Shown in pieces: positions 1-9,452 of a stretch of DNA of 64,000 nt. The notes under the pieces were generated by a model. It made no database searches. It was given only the letters and a program-made list of their open reading frames with translations, and had not been told where the DNA came from. Location of the stretch: NCBI GenBank assembly GCA_014529385.2, contig CM043960.1:117684043-117748042 (forward strand), written 5' to 3'. Source of the stretch: Adiantum capillus-veneris (lineage: Eukaryota > Streptophyta > Polypodiopsida > Polypodiales > Pteridaceae). Position 1 is the stretch's first letter. Every line of letters begins with the position of its first letter. A program made the position numbers and the translations under genes.

Positions 1-8
1 CACGGTCC

Positions 9-3000
9 ATGCTTCAAGGGCCAGGCCATATCCTCGAAGAGAGAGATACCGCGTCAGTTATCCAAGCAAAGAAAAAGAAGACACGAAGGAAGAGGTCGCA
101 GAATACGGGAAATTCAAAGCCAAGTTCCAAAACAAACATAGGAACAGGATATGACCCCGTGTATATGAATGACCTCGAGGATGATTCAGATTCAATCGAG
201 ACAATGGAGACTAGAACCAATACCACAAAGGGAAAGACCGACAAAGAAAACCGTAACATGGAACCAAATGAAAACCGAATAAGAGAAAACCATAAAGAGC
301 CTCTGAAAACACCACAAGTGTTTCCAAATCCAATCCAAGACCCCCAAGATAAACCGCAGGGGCAAAAAGGGAAGAATCGTAAAAAGAAGATTGGGACGTA
401 CCCAAACCCAGTAGACGAGATTGAGCAGGTGAAACATCTAAGAGGTTTAGTGGAGGAGACTCAAAGGAAACTAGAACCAGAACCCATGCATGTCAAAATT
501 CATGACACAGTGTTTCCCACGCAAGTTCATCCACCCCACATGAACCATAGACCGTTAGCCATATCTAGTATCATCAAAGAAGGGAGTGAGGACGGGACAT
601 CAGAAAGTGAGCATACACCTTTCTTGTTGGAAAGGATGTTTAACGAAGGAATACCTGATCCCATTGAGGAATATGATATTCCATCCTCACCAGTTCCTAG
701 TCAAGGACCTACACCCTGCAAAATGCCAATGAATGTTGCCAAACTAGTGGACTTCATGTCTTCTGAGGTCCGAACCACGATCATAGCAAAGCTGTATGGA
801 GATCCTGAGTTATTCCTTGCACTTCGAGCATTCCTTAACGGAGAGCTACGAACGGGATTACCGCAGTTTGTGCAACCAAATATGCCTGACTCGATTATGA
901 TTGATGAGGAAAATCATGTGCAATCACTTGACTTAGATGGACACGAGTCTGTGATCGAGGTACCCATTAACGAATTAGGGCAGTATTTTGAAGGCGACGA
1001 GTCTAATGCGACCCTACCCATCACTACCAAGGGATTAACTATAAAGGGAATTCTTGACGGTGGCGCGGGAGTTAGCATCGTTACAAAAGATTGTTGGGAA
1101 TCCATGGGAAAACCCCGCCTCAGTGTTACTAACATTGTGGTAAAGATGGCAAATGGTACCATAGACAAACCTATGGGGATGCTCAAGGATCTTAAGATCA
1201 AAGTTCTAGGACACAAGGTACGACATACGTTCATTGTAATGGATTTCTCTAAACACCTTATGTCATATGAAATGATTTTACGACGACCATTCATGAGGGA
1301 AGCACAAATGGTTCACGATTGGTCTAAAAATCATGTCTATTTGCAATTCCAAGACTCTGTCCTTAGAGTGGATTTGGTGACTGGTAAGGTACACCCCTTA
1401 GGGAGTAAAACCATTATTGATCATCTCTCTGACACCACAATTCACTCGGCCCCACTACAATATTGTTACACTTGTAAGAAGGATACAGACATTGGCCAAG
1501 ATTCTCCTTACATGGATGTGTTATCGGGTATGACGGAATCAGACAACGTAGACTGGGTACACCTAGCTGCAACCATAGATACGTGGGGAAATAGAGGAAC
1601 CACTTGGGTCACACCAGAGGGGGAAGAGGTACCACAAATTGCACCTCTGAACATGATAAGTGCCATACATGCATCTTCTAAGGGCAAGGCAATTGTAGAC
1701 CAATCTGACAGTGACACCGATAGCTCAATAGAAGACTTTGACCAACACGACTCACACACGGACTCCCAGAGTGAAACGGATTCTGAATCTCATGAATTAG
1801 AGAGTGGAGCAAGTTTAGAGTCAAAACATTCGGAAGGACCGAGCACATCAACTGATGATAGCTCCTCCGAGAGTGAAGAGGACACCAACGCGGACTCCTT
1901 TAGTGAGCCAGATCTAAATGCAAATCAAAAGCAGGTCTCAAATAAGAAAAAGAAAAACTTTAAGAGGCGTCGATATCGAGCCAATGTACGTGCTAGGATA
2001 AAAAAGAAGAGATCCTCAGCAGAATGGCTCAGTTATATAGGAGCATGTGATGCTCATCAAAAATTGGTAGACGATTGGGGTGAATATCTCCAAAATGTTA
2101 TGTGGTGTAGACCGCGACCCCATGACATAGCCCAATTAGAGATCATAGACAAGCCAAAGTTGAGCCGTACTGCAAGGAGGCGTCAAAACCAAGAGTTAGC
2201 TCGACAACACAAGAAAGCAGAAATGGAAGCACAAACCAAAGCACAACCAGAATCCACAGACTTGCATCCTGCACCAGAACATTTCAAATCCTACACCACG
2301 GGGGAAGCAAAGGTTGTGTACACAAAAGCCCAAAGAATACCTATCGATGGGAATAATGGAATCTATGATGGTCCGGAAATAGTTAAAGAAATAGAATTAG
2401 CCGACCCCGGTGAAGAATCAAAACCTGTTTTTATTGCCCAAGATCTCACAGAAGTTGAAGAGGCGGTCCTCAAAGAGCTTCTCAAGGAATTCAAGGACAT
2501 ATTCGCTTGGACATACCATGATATGAAAGGTGTTCCACCTTCTGTGGTCCAACATACAATCCCTATGATTAGCACTGCGAAGCTCGTACAACAAAGACCC
2601 TACCCGATGAATCCTAAGTACGCAAAGATCATTCAAGAAGAACTAGAAAAGCTTATCAAATGTGGGTTCATATATCCTATTGAACACTCTGAATGGGTGT
2701 CTCCAATAGTTATCGTGCCAAAAAAGAATGGGAAACTCAGGGTGTGCGTGGACCTCAAAAAAGTTAATGCAGCTACTAGAAGAGACCATTACCCCCTACC
2801 ATATTCCGAACATGTACTCGAAAGAGTTGCAGGCAAGGAAGCTTATAGCTTTCTAGATGGGTACTCAGGCTACAACCAAATCACGATAGCGCTAGAGGAC
2901 CAAGCTAAAACTGCCTTCATCACAGAATTTGGCGTGTTTGCATTTCGTGTGATGGCTTTTGGCTTAACAAATGCCCCTGCTACATTCCAACGATTAATAA

Positions 3001-6000
3001 ACACTGCTTTTAAAGAATATTTGAGAGAGTTTTGTGAAGCTTTCCTAGACGACCTTTGTGTTTACTCTTCTTGGAAAGAACATCTATCATGTTTGCGGAA
3101 GGTGTTTGAAAAGTGTAGGTTATATCGTATCTCATTGAACCCGTTCAAATGCCAATTTTGGGTCAAGCATGGAGTTATTTTAGGGCATATAGTATCTAAG
3201 AATGGTATCTCAACCGATGAGAGCAAAGTTAAAGTGATTCTAGAGTTACCACCACCAACCAATTACAAGGGAGTTCAAAGGTTCATGGGACACGTGGGTT
3301 ATTATCGACGGTTTATTTTATTTTTCGCTGAGATAGCACGTCCTTTGTACAAGCTTCTCATTGAATTTAAATGGACTGAAGAGTGTGACCAGGCCTATGA
3401 ACAATTGAAGAAAACACTAGCAAGTGCTCCGATTTTAAGGACACCTAACTGGGATGTCATTTTCCATGTGCATATTGATGCATCAAACTTTGCTATTGGG
3501 TGTGTTCTCACTCAACCAGGAGAACATAAATTGGACTATCCCATTAGCTTTGCAAGCCGTCAATTGAACGATGCTGAAAGGAACTACACCACTACAGAGC
3601 GAGAAGGTTTAGCAATGGTTTATGCAGTAAAGAAATTTCGCTACTACCTTCTGGCAAACAAGTTTGTATTTTATGTGGATCATCAAGCGTTGCTGTATCT
3701 GGTAAACAAGCCATGCTCCACAGGAAGAATCACACGATGGTTGTTAATTCTTCTGGAGTTTGATTTCACGATTGTAGTGAGACCCGGTAAAAGGCACGTC
3801 ATGGCTGATCATTTGTCTCACATACCCAATGGTGAAGCCCCTATAGGAGTTGATGATGAATTACCCGATACTTCCCTATTCATAGTTGAGACTATGCCTG
3901 AATGGAGTGAGAACATTGTTAACTTTTTAGTTAATGGTTTTCCACCCAAGGAACTTCGTAAGGATATCGCTCGAAGGCTAGTAAAAGAATGTGAACCCTA
4001 TTGTTTGATTGCCGGAACTCTGTATAGACTAGGCAAGGACGATATTCTTAGGCGTTGTGCCCGCGAGGATGAATATTTGTATATCTTGCAAGAAGCACAT
4101 ATGGGCATAGCAGGAGGACATTTTTTAGGAGACCTGACTGCTAGAAAGGTGCTGCAATCAGGCTATTGGTGGCCAACTTTATTTAAGGATGCATCACTTT
4201 TTACAAAAGGGTGTGATGAGTGCCAACGTTACAAGACAACACAGCGCAAAGACAGAATGCCCTTACATCCTATGAAAGTAACCCAACCATTTGAAAAATG
4301 GGGCTTAGACTTTGTAGGTCCAATTAGTCCCGCAGCTCGTAACACTCAATCTCGATATATTCTAGTTGCTACGGACTATGTAACAAAGTGGGTTGAAGCT
4401 AAGGCTTCACAAAAAGCTGACGCGAGGACAACAGCTAAGTTTCTTTTTGAGAACATTATCACAAGATTTGGTTGCCCTTTTGAAATTGTTAGTGATAATG
4501 GTACCCATTTTATAAATGAGGTAATAAGAGAGCTTACCACGACCTTTATGATATCCCACCATAAGTCTACACCTTATTACCCGCAAGCTAATGGACAAGC
4601 CGAGAGCACCAACAAGACTCTAATCTCTATTTTAACCAAGACGGTAGAAGCTCATCGCACTGATTGGGATTTGAAGTTGACATCTGCTCTATGGGCTTAT
4701 CGTACTGCTTATAAAGTGGCTATTAATTGTACGCCATTCAAAATGGTATACGGCCAAAAAGCGGTTATGCCTTGGGAGTTTGTCATTCCTAGTCTTAGGG
4801 TAGCTTCGCAAGAAGGATGGAATGGTAACCCCTTAACCGAGCGTTTGTATATCTTAGAAAAACTAGACGAAGAGAGACAGTTGGCTGTGCAAAATGCTCT
4901 TGTGGAAAAGGATAGGAGAAAGAAGTGGTTTGATCGCCATGTGAAGGACAAGGACATCAAAGTTGGTGATAAAGTCCTTATGTATGGAGTACGTAAAGAG
5001 AAGAAAAAGTTGAAATATGCTGGTAAAGGACCATATAGAGTATGTGAAATTACCCCACAAGGTACCCTTCGTGTGGAAACTCTTGATGGAGTTGAAACCA
5101 TTGGATTCCTCAATGGGAGTAAATTCAAAAGATATTATGATCCTTTAAGCCAAGAAGAACTATGGGCCATTCATCAAAAGAAGGCCGCCAAAGCACAAAC
5201 CGAGTTAAACAAGATACAAGCTCAAGCTGAGGCTAAGGAGCGACAACAACGTATAAGACAAAAACGAGAGGCTAACCTTGGAGTCACAAATGCATTCCAC
5301 GTGGAAATCGAAGAGGATTGGTTGGACTCTGACACACCTCTACGATACCCTATTGAGTTAAATAATGCCTATGGAAAAGTGCTATATAACGCCTTATTGG
5401 ACACGGGTGCTACATATAATCTGCTATCCTATGGGGTGTGGTGTCAGTTAGGGAATCCACCTCTATCTGAGAGTATTATCCAAGTCAAGGGTGTCAACAA
5501 GAAAAAAACTACGGTTTTTGGAATCTGGCACACTTCTGTCAGTTATGACAATGGAATTGTAGCTCAAGACTTTTTGGTCATGCCTACTGGAACTATGGAG
5601 GGTAATATAAACCTAGGACGCACGTGGATGATAGCCACCAAATGCACTATTGATTGGGGGACTGGGGGTGTCACAACGCAAAAACCAACTCTTATCCCTA
5701 CCACTCAAGCCATAGTCCCTGAGATATTGCCTAAGGAAATAAAACCCAAGACATTGCATGTCCAGGAGGTTGAACCATACGTCCCCATAGCCCAACTCTC
5801 TAGATCTTCAACTGATGTAGTTGAAAGAAAGCTTGAGACACACAAGAACCATCCTAATATAACAAAGAAAGCATACAAGTGGGTCCCTAAAGCTTCTTTA
5901 GTAACCATGGCTGATGCTAAAAAACGGAAGCCTCGTAAGAAACGTCCCACTCGCTCCAAGAAATGTAAGAAAACGTGGTGCTGGATTCCTAAACGACTAT

Positions 6001-6443
6001 TAAAAGCCCAAGGATACTATGATGGAAATGAGAAAATTTGGGTACCTAAACGTAAGATGTGTCCTTCCCTATCGACAACAAACCCATATGAGTCAAACAG
6101 TGTAACGCTAAAGCCAATGGCAGACCGTGGGAAGGGAAAGATCACAGAATGCTACACACCTAGTCCAGAGCTAGTTTGGGCTCCAAGGCAAACCCAATTT
6201 ATTCCACCTAGCTCAGGAAGGGGGGAGTTCCATGAAGCTTCTAGCTCCTCATGTAATACATCCATAGAGGTAAAAGCTTCTACACAGCCTCCATCTATAG
6301 TAATGGACCTCAATGAAGCTACAAAAGAATCCACACCTCCCAGTGTTCAAGAATCACCTGATGAACCACTTCAAGTTCGATCCTGGGAGAGTACCTTACC
6401 ACCCTTGCAACTTGATGAGGCACTTAGGGTAATAGAAAACTAA
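9..6443 (+). CDS. pol: Ty3/gypsy pol polyprotein: PR, RT, RNase H, integrase and a second C-terminal retropepsin-like domain (2144 aa)
   Basis: This is the replication enzyme of the element. A charged, low-complexity start is followed by a retropepsin-like domain around residues 340-440 (LDGGAG, D350; ILRRPFM), then a Ser/Asp-rich acidic stretch (about 560-640) and a Lys/Arg patch. Reverse transcriptase follows with FLDDL at D1014-D1015, then RNase H starting at D1157 (HIDAS). The integrase has an HHCC finger (H1364, H1371, C1402, C1405) and a D1434, D1496, E1532 triad with DD35E spacing. After the integrase comes a second protease fold with LLDTGAT (D1798) and NLGRTWM. The ATG at 9 is conserved in the minus-strand copy (ATG at 44901), where it lies 11 bases after the gag stop in another frame, so pol appears to be a separate ORF. 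DGG in place of DTG/DSG is frequent in plant gypsy proteases, so the first protease need not be dead. Confidence 0.95.
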   Translation: MLQGPGHILEERDTASVIQAKKKKTRRKRSQNTGNSKPSSKTNIGTGYDPVYMNDLEDDSDSIETMETRTNTTKGKTDKENRNMEPNENRIRENHKEPLKTPQVFPNPIQDPQDKPQGQKGKNRKKKIGTYPNPVDEIEQVKHLRGLVEETQRKLEPEPMHVKIHDTVFPTQVHPPHMNHRPLAISSIIKEGSEDGTSESEHTPFLLERMFNEGIPDPIEEYDIPSSPVPSQGPTPCKMPMNVAKLVDFMSSEVRTTIIAKLYGDPELFLALRAFLNGELRTGLPQFVQPNMPDSIMIDEENHVQSLDLDGHESVIEVPINELGQYFEGDESNATLPITTKGLTIKGILDGGAGVSIVTKDCWESMGKPRLSVTNIVVKMANGTIDKPMGMLKDLKIKVLGHKVRHTFIVMDFSKHLMSYEMILRRPFMREAQMVHDWSKNHVYLQFQDSVLRVDLVTGKVHPLGSKTIIDHLSDTTIHSAPLQYCYTCKKDTDIGQDSPYMDVLSGMTESDNVDWVHLAATIDTWGNRGTTWVTPEGEEVPQIAPLNMISAIHASSKGKAIVDQSDSDTDSSIEDFDQHDSHTDSQSETDSESHELESGASLESKHSEGPSTSTDDSSSESEEDTNADSFSEPDLNANQKQVSNKKKKNFKRRRYRANVRARIKKKRSSAEWLSYIGACDAHQKLVDDWGEYLQNVMWCRPRPHDIAQLEIIDKPKLSRTARRRQNQELARQHKKAEMEAQTKAQPESTDLHPAPEHFKSYTTGEAKVVYTKAQRIPIDGNNGIYDGPEIVKEIELADPGEESKPVFIAQDLTEVEEAVLKELLKEFKDIFAWTYHDMKGVPPSVVQHTIPMISTAKLVQQRPYPMNPKYAKIIQEELEKLIKCGFIYPIEHSEWVSPIVIVPKKNGKLRVCVDLKKVNAATRRDHYPLPYSEHVLERVAGKEAYSFLDGYSGYNQITIALEDQAKTAFITEFGVFAFRVMAFGLTNAPATFQRLINTAFKEYLREFCEAFLDDLCVYSSWKEHLSCLRKVFEKCRLYRISLNPFKCQFWVKHGVILGHIVSKNGISTDESKVKVILELPPPTNYKGVQRFMGHVGYYRRFILFFAEIARPLYKLLIEFKWTEECDQAYEQLKKTLASAPILRTPNWDVIFHVHIDASNFAIGCVLTQPGEHKLDYPISFASRQLNDAERNYTTTEREGLAMVYAVKKFRYYLLANKFVFYVDHQALLYLVNKPCSTGRITRWLLILLEFDFTIVVRPGKRHVMADHLSHIPNGEAPIGVDDELPDTSLFIVETMPEWSENIVNFLVNGFPPKELRKDIARRLVKECEPYCLIAGTLYRLGKDDILRRCAREDEYLYILQEAHMGIAGGHFLGDLTARKVLQSGYWWPTLFKDASLFTKGCDECQRYKTTQRKDRMPLHPMKVTQPFEKWGLDFVGPISPAARNTQSRYILVATDYVTKWVEAKASQKADARTTAKFLFENIITRFGCPFEIVSDNGTHFINEVIRELTTTFMISHHKSTPYYPQANGQAESTNKTLISILTKTVEAHRTDWDLKLTSALWAYRTAYKVAINCTPFKMVYGQKAVMPWEFVIPSLRVASQEGWNGNPLTERLYILEKLDEERQLAVQNALVEKDRRKKWFDRHVKDKDIKVGDKVLMYGVRKEKKKLKYAGKGPYRVCEITPQGTLRVETLDGVETIGFLNGSKFKRYYDPLSQEELWAIHQKKAAKAQTELNKIQAQAEAKERQQRIRQKREANLGVTNAFHVEIEEDWLDSDTPLRYPIELNNAYGKVLYNALLDTGATYNLLSYGVWCQLGNPPLSESIIQVKGVNKKKTTVFGIWHTSVSYDNGIVAQDFLVMPTGTMEGNINLGRTWMIATKCTIDWGTGGVTTQKPTLIPTTQAIVPEILPKEIKPKTLHVQEVEPYVPIAQLSRSSTDVVERKLETHKNHPNITKKAYKWVPKASLVTMADAKKRKPRKKRPTRSKKCKKTWCWIPKRLLKAQGYYDGNEKIWVPKRKMCPSLSTTNPYESNSVTLKPMADRGKGKITECYTPSPELVWAPRQTQFIPPSSGRGEFHEASSSSCNTSIEVKASTQPPSIVMDLNEATKESTPPSVQESPDEPLQVRSWESTLPPLQLDEALRVIEN

Positions 6444-6781
6444 TGGCAAAAATCCTCACCTATTACCAACTGGAACAATTGGTTTCAAAGGGTGACAAGC
6501 TCATTTCAAACGGTATGATCTACCCAAGGAAGGGGGGAGTGTTTGTGGACATCCATCATTCACTTGCTTCCCTCTCAACCTTTCTCCCTGACCTCTTAAT
6601 CTCCGATCTTAGGGAGTGTATATATAAAGCCTTATACTCACAAAAACAAGATAAAAAAAGTAAAAGACCAAGAGCCATCACACAAATCATAAAAAAAAAT
6701 TATGCACAAGAACACGACCCTTGTAATATTTGCACTCTAACCATCATCTATTTGCGTGTACAGATATGGCTAGTACGCTAG
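6443..6781 (+). CDS. Small ORF overlapping the pol stop (112 aa), doubtful
   Basis: Its ATG overlaps the pol stop in a TAATG arrangement, which would allow coupled reinitiation. The first part (QLVSKGD ... MIYPRKGGV) has a clear counterpart in the decayed copy near 28200-28330, where it reads QLVSKGD ... MIYSRKGGV in the frame that continues from pol. The amino-acid match may only reflect conservation of the purine tract coded inside it (6524-6538). The second half is not conserved and crosses the TATA-like box at about 6620. No domain is recognised. It may be an alternative pol C-terminus rather than a gene. Confidence 0.3.
   Translation: MAKILTYYQLEQLVSKGDKLISNGMIYPRKGGVFVDIHHSLASLSTFLPDLLISDLRECIYKALYSQKQDKKSKRPRAITQIIKKNYAQEHDPCNICTLTIIYLRVQIWLVR
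6524..6538 (+). promoter_or_regulatory. Internal polypurine tract just after pol
   Basis: The sequence AAGGAAGGGGGGAGTG closely resembles the tract at 8543-8553 that precedes the 3' LTR. The decayed copy has the same tract at about 28210 on the minus strand. It could be a second plus-strand priming site, or a duplicate of the terminal tract and its neighbourhood; the codons around both tracts read IYxRKGG. Confidence 0.45.
6618..6629 (+). promoter_or_regulatory. TATA-like box upstream of the accessory ORF
   Basis: GTATATATAAAG lies about 140 bases before the ATG at 6766. A pyrimidine-rich stretch ending in TGTACAG directly precedes that ATG and resembles an intron acceptor. Together these suggest the accessory ORF has its own spliced transcript. 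This is inference. Confidence 0.4.
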
Positions 6782-7188
6782 AGTCATCCACTCCTGCCTT
6801 GGGTGAGAGGTACCCTCGTTACTTTTCACAAATATTTCACATGGTCTTTCCAGTGCTTGCATGTGAATGGGATTTGATAGGTACGCTAGCATGTGAGAGG
6901 AATTTTAAGGAGTTAGAATGGCTGATACGTCTCTTGACCACGTCTGATCCATACTTAGTAGAGAGCGTTTCTCCCATTGCACAAGCCTACCCTTTTGACC
7001 AAGATGACTATAGGCGTCTAGTGACCTTCTTAGTAAACATGGGCACCGATGATGAAGAAGAAAATTTACATGACTACACGGATGGCACATATGGTCTCAT
7101 GGATGATGACTTTGTTTATCTCGACGACGAGAATAGGGGTTTGGCCTTAGGGTTTCCCCCCAACCTCTACAATATCCTATTCTCTTGA
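6766..7188 (+). CDS. Conserved small accessory ORF between pol and the 3' LTR (140 aa), function unknown
   Basis: I do not recognise a known family. The protein is acidic, with a central conserved block (CEWDL ... LACERNFKELEWLIRLLTTS ... YPFDQDDYRRLVTFLVN) and a very acidic tail (GTDDEEE, LMDDDFVYLDDENRG). No transmembrane helix or zinc motif is seen. The decayed minus-strand copy encodes the same block at 27612-27870 (CEWDLVERLACEKTFEELEWLIRLWTTS), with many conservative changes and one stop. Amino acids are therefore kept while bases drift, which argues for real coding function in the family. I chose the ATG at 6766 because it follows a TGTACAG acceptor-like site and an upstream TATA-like box. 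Upstream codons in frame from 6730 lack conservation. Confidence 0.65.
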   Translation: MASTLESSTPALGERYPRYFSQIFHMVFPVLACEWDLIGTLACERNFKELEWLIRLLTTSDPYLVESVSPIAQAYPFDQDDYRRLVTFLVNMGTDDEEENLHDYTDGTYGLMDDDFVYLDDENRGLALGFPPNLYNILFS

Positions 7189-8542
7189 CTCTTTAGGGGG
7201 AGTGCAAATAATTAGGTTAGGGTTCCTTATGTTTTTTGTTGTGTTCATTAAGTGTTGGTACCTTTTCCCACTAATGTGCCTCCTGGAGGTATTCCTTTTG
7301 TTTCCTAGTGTGTACAGGAGCGTGTTGCTATTGATAGGATTTGGACTTTCATGGAACCTTTCTCTCGTTCACACTTCAAATCAAGCGCGACCATCAACAC
7401 AAACAGGTGTTTTATGTCCATTAGCATTGCCCTTATCTTTTTGCATCTATGTTTGTCTGCTTTGATTGTGATTGGTAGCATAATATTCAACGCATTTGCT
7501 TAGTATCAAACATTTAATTCAATGTAATGTTTTGTCATAATCACTTGTCTAGGTTTAAAAATCAAGCAGTCCGACTAAGCTAGTTTGACCAAGCTAGGTA
7601 TTAGAAATCTTCTCTTAATACCATGGGGAATGCCTTCCTAATAAGCAATGGTTACTTAGGTTCTTAATCCGATTTAGGCAGCATTGTGTGAAATGTACTA
7701 GGGCTTTCTAGTGGGCTTAACCCTATTGACCTTTAGATTAAGTATTATAAAGGGAGTTTACTAATGTGATGAGCCTGGGGAGGGTAATAGTGTTATATGA
7801 CCCCCCAAAGTTACAAAATTAAAATGCTGAAAATGAACAAACAAAAAATCAAAGTGCCACAATGTAAAATTTTAAGCTGGAAGAGAAATCCCTGCTTAAA
7901 TTGGTACTTCACTCACATGTATCGCCTATGGTACTAGAGCCCTAGAGGTTCCCAGTGTGGGCGCTTTTCCTTGAAAAGCAAAAAACCCAAGGCATACAAA
8001 ATAAGCACACACATCAAAATTGAATCAATGTGAAAAGACTTTGGGGGGTCAAAGAAAAGGTAATCAGTCAGGCGATGATTTCATGAGAAATTCCTTTTAT
8101 CATAGCTTAACTACAAGGTCTTCTAGGTATAGCCTCTAGTCAGCCCTCGAACATCAAATACTTGGCTCTCGCAATTAAACAACTTAATTGACCAGAAAAA
8201 ATTGAGAAGTTACCCATGGTATTAATAGTCGAGCTCTAGTGCCTTTTGACCGTTAAATTAGCGACCCCGGACTTGTTTAATTTTTTACCTTTACATCTGT
8301 TTATGCATTTGATTATATTGCAATTTAATGTTTATTGCTGACAAATTGTCTAAAATTATGTTACCAATCACTTTGTCTGTCTATTGCATATGATTTTTAA
8401 TTGTATATGAGAATGCAATTACTGTGGCAATGTTGTTTGATTTTGCAGTGATTGAAGAAGGCTACGCACATCCATGTCGACTACTCTTCCATCTCGACGA
8501 ACGAGCTTCAATTGGATAGCTTCCGAGGACGGAATCTACATC
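7189..8542 (+). other. Long non-coding 3' region of gypsy copy 1
   Basis: About 1.35 kb of AT-rich DNA between the accessory ORF and the terminal polypurine tract. A minor purine run (TTTAGGGGGAGTG) lies at about 7190-7204. Near the end, a TTTTGCAG acceptor-like site (about 8441-8448) precedes a short frame from about 8474 that reads IYIRKGG over the purine tract. No longer coding frame with a recognisable motif was found. Confidence 0.6.
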
Positions 8543-8553
8543 AGGAAGGGGGG
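8543..8553 (+). promoter_or_regulatory. Polypurine tract of gypsy copy 1
   Basis: AGGAAGGGGGG is followed after CA by TGTTAACC, the 5' end of the LTR. This is the expected plus-strand primer position for an LTR retrotransposon. Confidence 0.85.
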
Positions 8554-8555
8554 CA

Positions 8556-8838
8556 TGTTAACCCTCACGGCACACGGACACCCTATGATCTATAAACGTT
8601 GTATTATTTAGAGTCAGGTTCCGGGCTTGTCGGACCAATAGGAACAGGGTAAGGGTGATCGTCGATGACAGGCGCACTCTAACTGGAATATTCAAGGAGT
8701 TAGTTGGCTAAGTATGGGCGCCCAAGTGTGAATGGGGTGAGCTCATATAAAAGCCACTAAACCTAATTTTTACTCATTCTCTCATTGTGCAATAGAAGCT
8801 GCTCTTGCTCCATCTCCACCTTCTCCTTCACCATCTCC

Positions 8839-8885
<47 letters not shown>

Positions 8886-9148
8886 TGTGAGAGAGAGAGA
8901 GAGAGTGTGAGAGTGTGTGTGTGTGATCGAGCGTTGCGGAGGCACGACGGCGGCAAGGCGGTTGAGCGCGGCGTAGCGGCGTCTCCCTCTTCTTCGCGGC
9001 GCGGGAATCCTTCATTCGCAACTACGCAGGAAGGTGAGTGACACACCGTTCTTCCTTGTGAGCTTGTCTGTTGTATGACTGTGTGCTAGGAGCCTTTGTG
9101 GCTCGCACACGGCGGATAGCAAGTCCCTAGCCGTGACAATGATGCACA
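8556..9148 (+). repeat. 3' LTR of gypsy copy 1 (about 593 bp)
   Basis: It starts with TGTTAACC directly after the polypurine tract and ends near GATGCACA. It aligns along its length with the LTR at 48612-49218 (reverse): shared blocks are GGGCTTGTCG, GGGTGATCG, a TG-rich/GA-rich microsatellite, GGAATCCTTCAT, GGTGAGTGACACACC and GCAAGTCCCTAGC. A (GT)n tract at 8841-8882 and a GA tract at 8888-8905 occupy the same place as the compound microsatellite of the other LTR. CATATAAAAGCC at about 8746-8757 is a plausible TATA box. The exact 3' end is uncertain by about 15 bases. Confidence 0.85.
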
Positions 9149-9452
9149 CGGCTTGACCATTAAGCTCTCTCTTAAGGAACCCTGTCAAGCTCAAGAATGC
9201 CTTACTCTCTCTGCACACGGAATGGCCGTCAGGTCCTTTACTTTAAGTTCTGTTAGCAGAACCAACTCAATAGATGTGAAGACACTTCATCAATTGTCCA
9301 AAGAAGTTAGCTGGAAGCCAGCCATGTAATCTTATTGACTGCATAACCTAAAACTCTTCTGATGTAGCATATTCTAGAAAACAAAATCTTGTACCATGCA
9401 ACCTGCTACATCAGATCACTAGTACTCTTCAAATCAGCAACTTTGCACTTTA
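9149..9452. other. Spacer with a 12-bp inverted repeat, no gene
   Basis: No coding frame. TCTGATGTAGCA (9358-9369) is repeated in perfect inverted orientation at 9404-9415, enclosing 34 bases. It could be a hairpin or the edge of a terminal repeat of the adjacent gag-like unit. Confidence 0.5.

Larger units (their letters stand above)
1..9148 (+). mobile_element. Ty3/gypsy LTR retrotransposon copy 1, 3' part (5' end outside window)
   Basis: The window opens inside the element. Visible in order are pol (9-6443), a purine tract (6524-6538), a TATA-like box (about 6618-6629), a small accessory ORF (6766-7188), a 1.35-kb non-coding 3' region, a polypurine tract (8543-8553) and the 3' LTR (8556-9148). 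Gag and the 5' LTR lie upstream of base 1. The decayed relative on the minus strand (26587-49218) has the same order, and this was used to set boundaries. Pol is open throughout, so this copy is far younger than its relative. Comparing the two LTRs would need upstream sequence. Confidence 0.93.

Noticed and set aside
1056-1070. First protease judged inactive because DTG is DGG
   Set aside because: DGG variants are common in plant gypsy proteases, so inactivity cannot be claimed from this alone.
914-1294. Antisense open frames inside the gypsy pol region
   Set aside because: They are shadows of the pol reading frame and are not conserved in copy 2.
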